64,000 nt of DNA from Opitutales bacterium UBA5694. Lineage in GTDB: Bacteria; Verrucomicrobiota; Verrucomicrobiia; Opitutales; Opitutaceae. Of this stretch, positions 9,834 through 19,329 are shown piece by piece. Positions within the stretch are counted from its first letter, which is position 1. Every line of letters starts with the position of its first letter. The notes beneath the pieces are model-generated. The model worked only from the letters and a program-made list of their open reading frames with translations, was not told the DNA's origin and made no database searches. The stretch spans positions 62,001 through 126,000 of the forward strand of contig DIHO01000019.1 of assembly GCA_002420185.1 (NCBI GenBank). Reading direction: 5' to 3'. A program made the position numbers and the translations under genes.

Positions 9834-10166
9834 ATAGTGTGATACGTTTTCTCCTTGATTCACAATTATGTAATAGGAACAGCGGTTCACGAACTAGAAA
9901 TTCTATGCTTGGCTAATGAATAAGTAAGCTCTAAGCTGCTTCTTTGAATCGATATCGATGAAATTGCCCCAAATCTTTTTTCCCTCTCTTTTTGTCCTCG
10001 TTGAGCAACACGTTTTTCGTAAATTAAAATCGTCCGAATTAGACCCAAATTATGCTGATTTGAGTAATTGAGCAATTTGCCGTCCAAAGCTTGATCTGGA
10101 ACAGTAAACATGAAGCCACCGAGTCAAACTTCGATCTAGTTTTCCCAAAATCTGCGAGATCAAAAA
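9834..10166. other. Intergenic stretch, nothing recognised
   Basis: AT-rich spacer between the DMT permease and the next sulfatase. A 74-codon minus-strand frame (9887-10111) has no recognisable motif and is probably chance. The sulfatase promoter likely lies here, but no clear boxes can be named. Confidence 0.4.
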
Positions 10167-11774
10167 ATGAAAGAAAAAAACCCACTATTTTGTAATCGGG
10201 CCTATCCCCTGTTTCGTTTAACGAGTCTAATTTCTGCGACTATCTTTGCATTGTCGATTGATCTAGCTTTTAGCGCTGCAGGCGATCGTCCCAATATTGT
10301 TTTTATATTCTCAGACGATCACTGCCAACAGGCATTGAGCGCGTATGACCCGGAGCGTATTACGACGCCAAACATGGACCGACTGGCGAAAGAAGGGATG
10401 ATGTTCGATCGTTGCTATGTGACGAATGCCATTTGTGGACCTAGCCGGGCTGTAATTCAGACGGGAAAGTACAGCCACATCAATGGTTTTGCGGTGAATG
10501 GAATTGTTTTCAATGGGGACCAGCAGACTTTTCCCAAGCTTCTCCAAAAGGAAGGGTACCAAACTGCGGTAGTTGGCAAGTGGCACTTGGCATCAACCCC
10601 GCAGGGATATGACTACTTTGACGTATTAGTGGGACAAGGACCTTATTACAATCCGCCTATGAAAACGACGGATAAGAATGGGAAAGTAGTAACTCGTGAA
10701 CATACGGGATACACTACGGAGATCATTACTGAAAAGACGCTCGATTGGCTGAAGAACGATCGCGAGGAGGACAAGCCATTCATGTTGATGTACCAGCACA
10801 AGGCGCCGCATAGAAATTGGGAACCCGCTCCCAAGTACTTAACTTGGCTGGACGATGTTACGGTACCGGAACCGGAAACGCTCTACGACGACTATGCGAC
10901 CCGTGCTACACCGGCTTACAATCAAGCGATGGAGATCAAGAACCACCTTAACGATAGAGATCTAAAGTTGACGCAACCTCGGAATTTCACCTCGGAGCAA
11001 TTGGCTCAATGGAATGCCGCTTATGGACCGAAGAACGAGGCCTACCTCAAGGCGAAGCCTAATTTGTCTGAGAAGGAGATCATACAATGGAAATACCAGC
11101 GCTACGTAAAAGACTATCTGCGTTGTGTGAAATCCGTGGACGACGGCATTGGAGAAGTGCTTGATTACTTGGATGTGTCCGGTTTGGCGGATAATACGGT
11201 TGTCATTTACGCCTCTGATCAGGGTTGGTATCTAGGCGAGCATGGTTGGTTTGACAAGCGGTGGATGTATGAAGAGTCGCTCAAGACACCATTGCTTGTT
11301 CGTTGGCCGGGGCAGACCAAGGCGGGATCTGTGAACAATGACATTGTATCCAATTTGGACTTTGCGGAAACTTTTTTGGAGTTGGCGGGAGTAGCGATTC
11401 CGAGCGATATGCAGGGCGAAAGCCTCGTACCAATTTTGAAAGGAAAAACGCCCAGGAACTGGCGCGACACGTTTTACTACCATTACTACGAGTTTCCGGG
11501 TGGCCACAGTGTAGCTCGGCATTACGGCGTTACTAATGGGAAGCAAAAGCTAATCCATTATTACCAGACTGGCGAGTGGGAGTTGTTCGACATCGAAAAA
11601 GATCCCAGCGAATTGAATAACGTGTATACGAATCCTGAATATGCCAGTATAGTCAAGTCGCTTGAGAAGGAACTCGGTCGTCTGAGGGATCAATATGAGG
11701 TTCCTGAAGAGGATCCGGATTTTGTAGAGATGAAGCGACAAGCTAGGGAACGAAATCGAAAAGGAGGAGCGTGA
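10167..11774 (+). CDS. Exported family S1 sulfatase, N-acetylglucosamine-6-sulfatase-like
   Basis: A 535-residue protein with a signal peptide (hydrophobic core about 16-36). Asp50-Asp51 of FSDDH bind metal, and the formylglycine Cys90 is in CGPSR. The segments QHKAPHRNWEP, SDQGWYLGEHGWFDKRWMYE and YYHYYEFPGGHSVARHYG are typical of the branch containing bacterial N-acetylglucosamine-6-O-sulfatases and related enzymes; this branch reads Asp-Gln where others have Asp-Asn. The tail is basic and lacks hydrophobic residues. It likely acts on 6-sulfated amino sugars or a related polymer, which pairs logically with nagB, but specificity is inferred from motif resemblance only. Confidence 0.9.
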   Translation: MKEKNPLFCNRAYPLFRLTSLISATIFALSIDLAFSAAGDRPNIVFIFSDDHCQQALSAYDPERITTPNMDRLAKEGMMFDRCYVTNAICGPSRAVIQTGKYSHINGFAVNGIVFNGDQQTFPKLLQKEGYQTAVVGKWHLASTPQGYDYFDVLVGQGPYYNPPMKTTDKNGKVVTREHTGYTTEIITEKTLDWLKNDREEDKPFMLMYQHKAPHRNWEPAPKYLTWLDDVTVPEPETLYDDYATRATPAYNQAMEIKNHLNDRDLKLTQPRNFTSEQLAQWNAAYGPKNEAYLKAKPNLSEKEIIQWKYQRYVKDYLRCVKSVDDGIGEVLDYLDVSGLADNTVVIYASDQGWYLGEHGWFDKRWMYEESLKTPLLVRWPGQTKAGSVNNDIVSNLDFAETFLELAGVAIPSDMQGESLVPILKGKTPRNWRDTFYYHYYEFPGGHSVARHYGVTNGKQKLIHYYQTGEWELFDIEKDPSELNNVYTNPEYASIVKSLEKELGRLRDQYEVPEEDPDFVEMKRQARERNRKGGA

Positions 11775-11932
11775 ACAGAATAGAGTGTAACGGTCTTCCT
11801 GCCTGTTGTATCAAGTTGGTTAACGAGCTAGAATCCGGATCGACTTTTATTGGGAATTCCACTTGAAAATAGTTGGACCTTGCAGAAAATTTTGAGGGTT
11901 TCCATTTACTCCCCTCGCTCACTCAACAGCTT

Positions 11933-11941
11933 CCCCCCCCC
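11933..11941 (+). repeat. Poly-C tract next to the MFS start codon
   Basis: Nine consecutive C residues end two bases before the ATG at 11944, where a ribosome binding site would be expected. Length change by slippage could alter expression of the downstream transporter-sulfatase run. Confidence 0.6.
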
Positions 11942-11943
11942 TT

Positions 11944-13449
11944 ATGAATGACGAAATAGAGAACAAAAAGCTCTTCTCTGCCTGTTTTATTGCCCTAGTC
12001 GCGACCTCTTTCTTTTTTGGACTACGAACGGTAGTCGTAGGTGAATTGGTCAACGAGTTCAGCTTTACCCAATCCGAAATAGGGCAGATCCTCGGAGTCG
12101 GTCTATGGCCATTTGCCTTCAGCATTATATTTTTCAGTCTGGTAATTGACAAAGTTGGATACAAGGCCACTGCCTACTTCGCCATAGTGGCCCATACCTT
12201 GGCAGTAATAGGGACCGTATATGCGGTCATCAATAAGTCCGCTTCGGGACTTTATTGGAGTACCTTTCTAGTAGCAATCGCCAATGGTACCGTTGAGGCT
12301 TTTATCAACCCCATCGTGGCGACGATCTATAACAAGGAAAAGTCGAAGTGGCTGAACATATTGCATGCGGGCTGGCCAGCGGGTCTCGCTTTAGGCGCTG
12401 TAGCGGCTTTGTTTCTAGGCGGATTGAGCCTAACGGTGAAGTTCGGCGTATGCCTCATTCCGGTATTGATATATGCGGCTATGATTGCGAAGTGCCGTTT
12501 TCCCGTGCAGGAACGGGTAGCCGCTGGCGTCAGCTTCCGTGACATGTTGAGGGAAGTGGGAGCGGTGGGATTCTTTATAATCGCATGGCTCACTGTGATG
12601 GGTATTATTCAAGTAGCGAACACGCTTTTGGTGGAACCGCTAACCATTTCCGTGGGCATAACTTTAGTGACTGCATTCGTAGTGGCGTTAGGGGCCTACT
12701 TTTTCACGGGAGCCCTTGGCAATTGGATCTTCGTGTTGATCCTCGTTACGATGCCCTTTCTTGCCACAACAGAGCTGGGTACGGATGGATGGATGGCTTC
12801 ACTTCTGGAAGCCGATTTCCCGAAAGCCGCGGGTTGGATTTTTGTGATGGTCTCTATCATTATGACTATTCTGAGGTTTTATGCCGGCCCTATCGTTCAC
12901 AAGTTTTCCCCGATTGGCCTTCTCGTGCTAAGCGCCGGTCTGGCGGTCGTGGGTCTGCTTTTCCTGGGATTGGCCCCGGCTGGGATAATGGTCGTGGCGG
13001 CGATTGTGTACGCGTTTGGAAAGACCTTTCTCTGGTCGACAACATTGGGAGTGGTATCAGAACAGTTTCCTCGTGGCGGCGCATTGACCTTGAATGGGGT
13101 TTCAGCGGTTGGGGTCCTTGGTATGGGAATATTGGGCACGCCTCTAATGGGGCTCTTTCTTGACGAAGGAATCGATGCTGAATTGAGGGAACAAGAGCCG
13201 GCATTGCATGCTATCGTTGATGGGGGTATCCGCTCAGGAATGTTTGGCGAGACCCCCAGTTTGAATATGGCTGCGGTGGACGCTCTCGACAGTGAGAATG
13301 CCGCCAAATTAGGGGCGATTGTCAATAGCAACAAAAAGCGGGCTTTTTTCCGACAAGCAATGCTTCCCGGATTCCTTTTTGTTTCCTACTTGGCCTTGTT
13401 TCTCTATTTCAAGTCTAAAGGGGGGTATAAGCCTGTCAGCCTAGATTGA
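11944..13449 (+). CDS. MFS transporter, likely sugar uptake
   Basis: A 501-residue major facilitator protein with about 12-14 hydrophobic segments. The first helix is LFSACFIALVATSFFFGLRT, and the loop after helix 2 reads DKVGYKATAY, the usual MFS basic loop. Two extra hydrophobic segments occur midway (about 225-260), as in some bacterial MFS families. It begins a tight run: 35 bases separate it from the sulfatase at 13485 and a further 53 from the next at 15011, so the three are probably co-transcribed. Transport of the desulfated saccharide is the natural inference. Directly before the ATG is a run of nine C residues (11933-11941) and no Shine-Dalgarno sequence. Confidence 0.8.
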   Translation: MNDEIENKKLFSACFIALVATSFFFGLRTVVVGELVNEFSFTQSEIGQILGVGLWPFAFSIIFFSLVIDKVGYKATAYFAIVAHTLAVIGTVYAVINKSASGLYWSTFLVAIANGTVEAFINPIVATIYNKEKSKWLNILHAGWPAGLALGAVAALFLGGLSLTVKFGVCLIPVLIYAAMIAKCRFPVQERVAAGVSFRDMLREVGAVGFFIIAWLTVMGIIQVANTLLVEPLTISVGITLVTAFVVALGAYFFTGALGNWIFVLILVTMPFLATTELGTDGWMASLLEADFPKAAGWIFVMVSIIMTILRFYAGPIVHKFSPIGLLVLSAGLAVVGLLFLGLAPAGIMVVAAIVYAFGKTFLWSTTLGVVSEQFPRGGALTLNGVSAVGVLGMGILGTPLMGLFLDEGIDAELREQEPALHAIVDGGIRSGMFGETPSLNMAAVDALDSENAAKLGAIVNSNKKRAFFRQAMLPGFLFVSYLALFLYFKSKGGYKPVSLD

Positions 13450-13484
13450 TGTAGAGCGAGCGTCTGAACTGGATAATTGAAACT

Positions 13485-14957
13485 ATGAGATTAATATTAA
13501 GTATTATCCTTTCCCTGTACGTCTTAGCTGCGCTACAAGCCGCAAGTTTGAAGGGTTCCCGCCCCAATATCATCCTCGTGATGACGGATGATCAGGGGAT
13601 GGGTGATTTGAGATGCCTGGGGAATCCGGTATTGCTCACACCGAACCTCGATCGCTTTTATGGATTGTCGACGCGCTTCACTGATTTTCATGTGAGCCCG
13701 ACCTGTGCCCCTACTCGTGCGGCGATCATGAGTGGGCGACATGAGTTTAAGAACGGTGTTACTCACACGATCAAGGAACGGGAGATCATGGCGCTCTCTA
13801 GCACGACGATTCCAGAGCTGTTAAGCCAGAACGGCTACGAAACTGGGATTTTTGGTAAATGGCATCTAGGGGATGAAGACGCCCATCAACCTTATAATCG
13901 TGGGTTTACGGAAACCTTTATTCACGGAGCAGGCGGAATCGGGCAAGCCTACGAGGGAAGCTGCGCCGACTTTCCGCCTAATAAGGATGACCGCTATTTC
14001 AATAATGTAATTTTGCACAACGACACCATTGTGCAGACGAAAGGCTTCTGCACGGACATCTTCTTTAAAGCGGCACTGGGGTGGATTCGAGAGATGGATG
14101 AGACGGATAAACCATTCTTTGCTTACATAACGCCAAATGCACCCCACGGTCCCATGATTGCTCCGGAAAGTTATGCCAAGCGATTTACCGACTTGGGCTA
14201 CGATAAAAACACGGCGGGGCGCTACGGGATGATTGAGAATATCGACGACAACTTTGGCATCCTGATGGAAAAGCTCGATGAGTGGGAACTTTGGGAAGAT
14301 ACGCTGGTCATCTTTATGACGGACAATGGTCAAGCAGGTCGCTCAGCCAAGTTGCATGGTGAGAAGATAAGCCTGTTCACAGCAGGATTTAAAACAGGCA
14401 AAGGTTCTCCTTATGAGGGAGGAACCCGTGTGCCGGCATTTTGGCGGTGGAAAGGTAAGCTTAGGGAAGGCATAGACATTAACGCCCTCACTGCACACGT
14501 CGATCTCTTCCGCACATTTGCCACATTATCCGGAACTTTGATTCCTGCTGGTATTCAAAAATTGGATGGAAGAGACATGTTACGTCTATTGAATAATCCA
14601 AACGCGAATTGGGCTGATAGGCACTTGTTCATCCACAAGGGCCGTTGGGACAAGGGAGAGGATCCGAATTTGAGCAAGTTTACAGATTGCGCGGTCCGGA
14701 CCGAGCGGTGGCGATTCGTAAACAATAGAGTTCTCTATGATATTTCGAACGATCCCTACGAAAAGAAGGATGTTTCAAGCCAGTATCCGGAAGTCGTGGC
14801 TCAGCTAAGGGGAGTCTACGATGCTTGGTGGGAGGAGACTCTGCCGCTAATGGTGAATGAGAATCGTCCATACACCAAAGAACAACCGCAATGGGTGCGC
14901 TATGAGCAACAGAAGCGGGATCGGGGAATACCTGATTGGAACGAACCGGACATCTAA
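13485..14957 (+). CDS. Exported family S1 sulfatase
   Basis: A 490-residue protein with a signal peptide (MRLILSIILSLYVLAALQAA). Metal ligands Asp35-Asp36 lie in TDDQGMGD, and the formylglycine Cys74 in CAPTR. GKWHLGDEDAHQPYNRGF, GYCTD-like GFCTDIFF and TDNGQAG follow. It belongs to the same branch as the sulfatases at 16626 and 32309 (shared HVSPTCAPTR and HGAGGIGQ/HGGGGVGQ patterns), but stops without their C-terminal beta domain. Second gene of the MFS-sulfatase-sulfatase run. Substrate not predictable. Confidence 0.92.
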   Translation: MRLILSIILSLYVLAALQAASLKGSRPNIILVMTDDQGMGDLRCLGNPVLLTPNLDRFYGLSTRFTDFHVSPTCAPTRAAIMSGRHEFKNGVTHTIKEREIMALSSTTIPELLSQNGYETGIFGKWHLGDEDAHQPYNRGFTETFIHGAGGIGQAYEGSCADFPPNKDDRYFNNVILHNDTIVQTKGFCTDIFFKAALGWIREMDETDKPFFAYITPNAPHGPMIAPESYAKRFTDLGYDKNTAGRYGMIENIDDNFGILMEKLDEWELWEDTLVIFMTDNGQAGRSAKLHGEKISLFTAGFKTGKGSPYEGGTRVPAFWRWKGKLREGIDINALTAHVDLFRTFATLSGTLIPAGIQKLDGRDMLRLLNNPNANWADRHLFIHKGRWDKGEDPNLSKFTDCAVRTERWRFVNNRVLYDISNDPYEKKDVSSQYPEVVAQLRGVYDAWWEETLPLMVNENRPYTKEQPQWVRYEQQKRDRGIPDWNEPDI

Positions 14958-15010
14958 AGTTCAAAGAGTAAGGCTCAAGGAGGAATTCTTAATTATCAAA
15001 CAGCGAAGGT

Positions 15011-16426
15011 ATGAAGGTTGTCCTATCTGTTTTATTCACAATCATTGCAGTTCCAGTGTTCGCTGCAAAACCGAATATTATTCTCTGCATGGCGGATGAC
15101 TTAGGTTGGGGGGATGTAGGGTTCAATGGTAATGAAACGGTCATTACGCCAGAGCTCGACCGGATGGCTAAGGCGGGAATACGGTTCGAACGCTTTTATG
15201 CGGCCGCCCCGGTTTGTAGTCCGACGCGAGGTTCTGTGCTTACGGGGAGGCATCCCTCTCGATATGGAATTCCCACGGCGAACCAAGGCCATTTGAAGCG
15301 AGATGAGATAACATTGGCGGAAGTTCTAAGAGACCATGGATATGCCACAGGGCATTTTGGGAAATGGCATTTGGGGACCTTGGCCCCAGACTATTCTGGG
15401 AAGAAGATGAGGAATCCGGAAAAGAACTACATGACCCCAGGGATGTCTGGATTCGACGAATGGTTCAGCACTGAGTACTCGGTTTCGACCTGGGACCCCT
15501 ACGACCCTAAGAATGCTCATAACGGAATCACAGACCCAAGAGTGTTGTTTTTCCACAATGGACGAAATATTGAGGATGGTCCTGCTGAAGGCTTGGTGGG
15601 GGACACCGCACGAATGGTCATGGATAAGGCTTTGCCCTTTATTGAAGATGCGACTAGGAAGGATCAACCCTTCTTCGCAGTCATCTGGTTTCATGCGCCT
15701 CACTTGCCTGTGGTCGGCGGCCCAGAATTTTTGGATATGTATCCGGGTTTAGATGAGAATACCCAGCACTACTATGCAGTCATCACCGCCTTGGATCGTC
15801 AGATTGGGCGTTTGCGAAATGCCCTTCGAGAATTCGGAGTCGCAGAGGATACAATGCTTTGGTTCGCTGCGGACAATGGGCCGGAAGGAAATCCCGGTAA
15901 AAAAGGCCGTTCTCAAGGAACTGCAGAACCGTTTCGTGGGCGAAAGCGCTCGCTTTATGAGGGAGGAGTTCGTGTTCCTGGCCTGCTGGAGTGGCCAGAA
16001 AAAGTTGTGGCGGGTAGTAAGACATCAGTTTCCGCAGTGACGAGCGACTACTTCGCCACTGTATTGGATGTGCTTGGGTACACGCTGCCAGAAGAGAAGC
16101 GTAGACCGTATGACGGTGTGTCTATCGTTCCAGTTATTGAAGGAAACGCTATCCGGCGATTGTCCCCGATTGGATTCCAAGGGCATGGAATGGCTACCCT
16201 GAATGACAATCGCTTCAAATTGGTTCACAATCCTGGAAAGAAAAGGCTTAAGAGCGATAATGGAACGGCTCCTGTAGTGGAGTGGGAGCTTTATGATTTG
16301 GACAATGATCCGAGTGAGTCGAAAAATATTATAGGCGAGCACGCAAAGATCGCGGCCGAAATGCGAAAGCAACTAGAGAAGTGGCAAGAATCGTGCGAAG
16401 CTAGCAATAGAGGTGAGGATTACTAG
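15011..16426 (+). CDS. Exported family S1 sulfatase
   Basis: A 471-residue protein with a short signal peptide (MKVVLSVLFTIIAVPVFA). Asp29-Asp30 lie in MADDLGWGD, and the formylglycine Cys69 in CSPTR. GKWHLGTLAPDYSGKK, FHAPHLPVVG and AADNGPEGNPG carry the remaining active-site positions. The EPFRGRKRSLYEGGVRVPG loop differs from that of its neighbour at 13485, so the pair probably acts on different sulfate positions. It starts 53 bases after the previous gene and ends the putative transporter-sulfatase operon; a 199-base gap follows. Confidence 0.92.
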   Translation: MKVVLSVLFTIIAVPVFAAKPNIILCMADDLGWGDVGFNGNETVITPELDRMAKAGIRFERFYAAAPVCSPTRGSVLTGRHPSRYGIPTANQGHLKRDEITLAEVLRDHGYATGHFGKWHLGTLAPDYSGKKMRNPEKNYMTPGMSGFDEWFSTEYSVSTWDPYDPKNAHNGITDPRVLFFHNGRNIEDGPAEGLVGDTARMVMDKALPFIEDATRKDQPFFAVIWFHAPHLPVVGGPEFLDMYPGLDENTQHYYAVITALDRQIGRLRNALREFGVAEDTMLWFAADNGPEGNPGKKGRSQGTAEPFRGRKRSLYEGGVRVPGLLEWPEKVVAGSKTSVSAVTSDYFATVLDVLGYTLPEEKRRPYDGVSIVPVIEGNAIRRLSPIGFQGHGMATLNDNRFKLVHNPGKKRLKSDNGTAPVVEWELYDLDNDPSESKNIIGEHAKIAAEMRKQLEKWQESCEASNRGEDY

Positions 16427-16625
16427 GCCACCTGGACGAATCAGATGTTTTTAACTTTAGAATCATCTCTTGGTTTAGACCTCAAATGCAGATAAATTTG
16501 GCTAAGGTCGATTGGTATAGGCGTTCGACTAACTAATCGAGAAAGTTTTCAGTATCTGCAGTCCTCGATTAACCGCGAATTTTTAATACCTTGCACTAAT
16601 CCGCTTTAAACAAATATTTCATCCT

Positions 16626-18413
16626 ATGCACCTCAATAAATCCTCCCGTTTCTTTAGCCCTTTTTTAGTGGCGTTTTCGTTTACTGCGTTTGCCTATGCC
16701 GCAGACAAACCCAATGTCATTTTCGTTATAACAGACGACCAAGGTTATGGAGATATCTCGGCTCACGGTAATCCCATTCTCGAAACTCCAGCAACGGATG
16801 CGCTTCATGCTGAGTCGGTTAGGCTTACGAACTACCACGTGAGTCCTACCTGTGCTCCCACAAGAGGGGCCCTCATGAGCGGGCACTACACGAATCGAGC
16901 GGGCCCTTGGCATACGATTATGGGGCGATCGTTTTTGCGTGTGGGTGAATTGACTTTTGGAGATGTGTTTCTGGATAACGGATACGCTACTGGCATGTTT
17001 GGCAAATGGCACCTGGGAGACAATTATCCTTACCGTCCCGAAGATCGTGGATTCTCTGAGGTCGTGCGCCACGGTGGAGGTGGAGTGGGGCAAACACCTG
17101 ATTTTTGGGATAACTCTTATTTCGATGACACCTACTTTCATAACGGGAAACCGCAGAAATACAAAGGCTACTGTACGGATGTCTATTTCCAGGAAGCGCA
17201 GCGTTTTATCGAAGAAAGTGTTAAGAAAAATAAGCCCTTTTTGTCCTACATTTGCACGAATGCCCCACACAGCCCTTTTCATTGCCCGGAAAGATACTGG
17301 AAGCCATATGTGGAGAAAGGCCTGTCGGAGCGGGAAGCGATATTTTTTGGAATGATCGCCAATATCGACGAAAATGTCGGGGCGATGCGCGAATGGCTCG
17401 ATCGAAAGGGCTTGGCAGAAAACACGATATTTATTTTCACAACCGACAACGGTACCGCTAGTGGGGAAAATATCTTCTCAGGCGGTATGCGAGGTAAAAA
17501 GGGAAGTGAGTATGATGGGGGGCATCGAGTTCCCTTTTTTCTGCATTGGCCCGCGGGCAATCTGACAGAAGGCCGTGACGTGGGGCGACTTACTGCTCAC
17601 ATCGACATTCTTCCAACCTTGATCGAATTGTGCGGATTGAACGGCCCGATGGATTACAGCTTTGATGGGCGGTCATTAGTACCCTTGATTTACCAGACCC
17701 CAACTAGTTGGCCGGACCGTATTTTAATTACGGATTCGCAGCGTGTTCGTGATCCGATCAAGTGGCGGAAATCTTCCACTATGACGGACCATTGGCGGCT
17801 GATCAATGGAACGGAGCTCTACAATGTGGAAACCGATCCGGAGCAAAAAATGGATGTTGCCAAGAGTAACCCTGAAACGGTCAAGCGATTGCGTGAAGCT
17901 TATGATCGGTGGTGGGCCAGTATTTCACCAGGATTTGTCGTTGATGAAAGATTGGTGCTAGGAAACAAGGCAGACAATCCGACACAATTGACGGCCCACG
18001 ATTGGTTAACTGACAATGCTCTTTCACCCTGGCATCAAGGATTCATTCGAGGTGCAAAGCAGGGCTCTGGATACTGGGCGGTGCGGGTAAAGGAAGCAGG
18101 CACCTACAAAATATCGCTCCGTCGCTGGCCTCGTGAGCTTTCCAGAGCAATAAATGACGATCTCGCTCCAGGAGATTCCGTTCCGGGCTTGACTGCCTTT
18201 AGGGAAACACCTGGGAAGGCGATCAAAGCGACTCGAGCGACGCTGAATGTGGCGGACTATTACGAGGAAAAGACTGTCAAGAAGGGCGCTGAAGAGGTGA
18301 CCTTTACAATGGATCTTGAGGCAGGAGACTTTAAATTGCGCGGGAACTTCATCACGGGGAAGCGGGAGGGTGAGTTCGTCAGTGCCTATTACGCGGTTGT
18401 CGAGAGGTTGTGA
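16626..18413 (+). CDS. Exported family S1 sulfatase with C-terminal beta domain
   Basis: A 595-residue protein with a signal peptide (hydrophobic core about 9-25). Asp37-Asp38 lie in ITDDQGYGD, the formylglycine Cys76 in CAPTR, and GKWHLGDNYPYRPEDRGF and TTDNGTASG follow. After the sulfatase fold ends (about 440), roughly 150 residues form a beta-rich extension: TAHDWLTDNA, YWAVRVKEAGTYKISLRRWP, and a final GEFVSAYYAVVERL. The sulfatase at 32309 on the other strand has the same extension, so the two are paralogues. The extension reads like a substrate-binding or stabilising beta sandwich; its role is inferred. Confidence 0.92.
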   Translation: MHLNKSSRFFSPFLVAFSFTAFAYAADKPNVIFVITDDQGYGDISAHGNPILETPATDALHAESVRLTNYHVSPTCAPTRGALMSGHYTNRAGPWHTIMGRSFLRVGELTFGDVFLDNGYATGMFGKWHLGDNYPYRPEDRGFSEVVRHGGGGVGQTPDFWDNSYFDDTYFHNGKPQKYKGYCTDVYFQEAQRFIEESVKKNKPFLSYICTNAPHSPFHCPERYWKPYVEKGLSEREAIFFGMIANIDENVGAMREWLDRKGLAENTIFIFTTDNGTASGENIFSGGMRGKKGSEYDGGHRVPFFLHWPAGNLTEGRDVGRLTAHIDILPTLIELCGLNGPMDYSFDGRSLVPLIYQTPTSWPDRILITDSQRVRDPIKWRKSSTMTDHWRLINGTELYNVETDPEQKMDVAKSNPETVKRLREAYDRWWASISPGFVVDERLVLGNKADNPTQLTAHDWLTDNALSPWHQGFIRGAKQGSGYWAVRVKEAGTYKISLRRWPRELSRAINDDLAPGDSVPGLTAFRETPGKAIKATRATLNVADYYEEKTVKKGAEEVTFTMDLEAGDFKLRGNFITGKREGEFVSAYYAVVERL

Positions 18414-19329
18414 TTGGCGGGATTCTCGATTACTTGGCCGAAGCCTTTGAAGCCCATTTTACTAGGATGGCCTAAAGGCTGGGTGGGATGATGAGCTTTT
18501 ATAGGTAATTTATGAGGCAAGCAGAAGCATTAGAAAAAATATTCAAAATTCTGATACTGAAAAAGATTATCGCTCTGACATCCAATGAGCTAAAAGGCGA
18601 CCACACAAAGTGCCTGTGAGGACCAATCGATGATTACCATTTTAGGTTTTATACAGTCAACGAATATCAATTCTTAGTATGAAGCCAAAAACATGGGAAA
18701 GGCTCCTTGCCCGTTAAAGGCTTCATCGGATTCGGACCTATTCTTCGAAAAAAAGGCTTTGAGGACTTCTAGGTTTATCGCGTTCTCATCGACTATTAAA
18801 AGGTGAGGACACTTGGTTACGATACAAGCATTGGTGGGAAAAGGCTCGTCGGCGGGCATATTCAATTTTTAATAATGTTGGGTCTGATCATTCTATCATA
18901 AAGTATCCTATTATTGGGTATAGATATTGCTTTTTTGAAAAATTTGTTTTTCTGGAGCTCCTTGGGCTAGCGAATAAAACTTCGCTTTTCCTCGTTTAGG
19001 ATCGAGCCGATAAAAGCCTCTTCTCGAGGTGTGCCCGAGATTTCTCGCAGAGTCGAATTCAAGTCCGTTGATAGATGTACCCCGATTCCCTTGAGATTCG
19101 GGAAGTATTCCATTTCTGAACCCATGTATTGTGGTAAAGATGTTCCCGTCGAGTCGCGTGCGATCGTGATATTCAATTCTTCCTTGTTATTGCAAAAGCA
19201 GCCTAGACGGTTTTGAGTTGATCCGTGAAAAGCGAACAGGGTTGCCAGTTACGCTTCTGTTTTAAATTAAGTGCCCCCATTGAGTTTCGTAGAAAGTACT
19301 CGCTTGGCCTCGGCCTGATGAGGTAAATA
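18414..19329. other. Gene-poor stretch with decayed coding remnants
   Basis: No intact gene. The clearest content is a response-regulator receiver remnant on the minus strand (18674-18865, listed separately). A second minus-strand frame (18967-19176) reads ITIARDSTGTSLPQYMGSEM and further plausible text, but I cannot place it. Both may derive from one lost signalling gene. Confidence 0.5.
18674..18865 (-). pseudogene. Receiver-domain remnant of a response regulator or hybrid kinase
   Basis: The frame contains HLLIVDENAINLEVLKAFFS, the first strand and helix of a CheY-like receiver (normally IL-VVDDN-x-x-N), followed by SESDEAFNGQGA (usually A-x-N-G-x-E-A). The text stops there: the phospho-acceptor strand and the rest of the domain are absent, and no kinase or output domain surrounds it. 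The second acidic residue of the DD pair reads Glu-Asn. A dead fragment is the simplest reading. Confidence 0.6.

Noticed and set aside
9887..10111. 74-codon minus-strand frame in an intergenic stretch
   Set aside because: No motif, no ribosome binding site, and composition like the surrounding AT-rich DNA.
12585..13163. 192-codon plus-strand frame
   Set aside because: Out-of-frame shadow of the MFS transporter with Gly/Ser/Arg-rich text.
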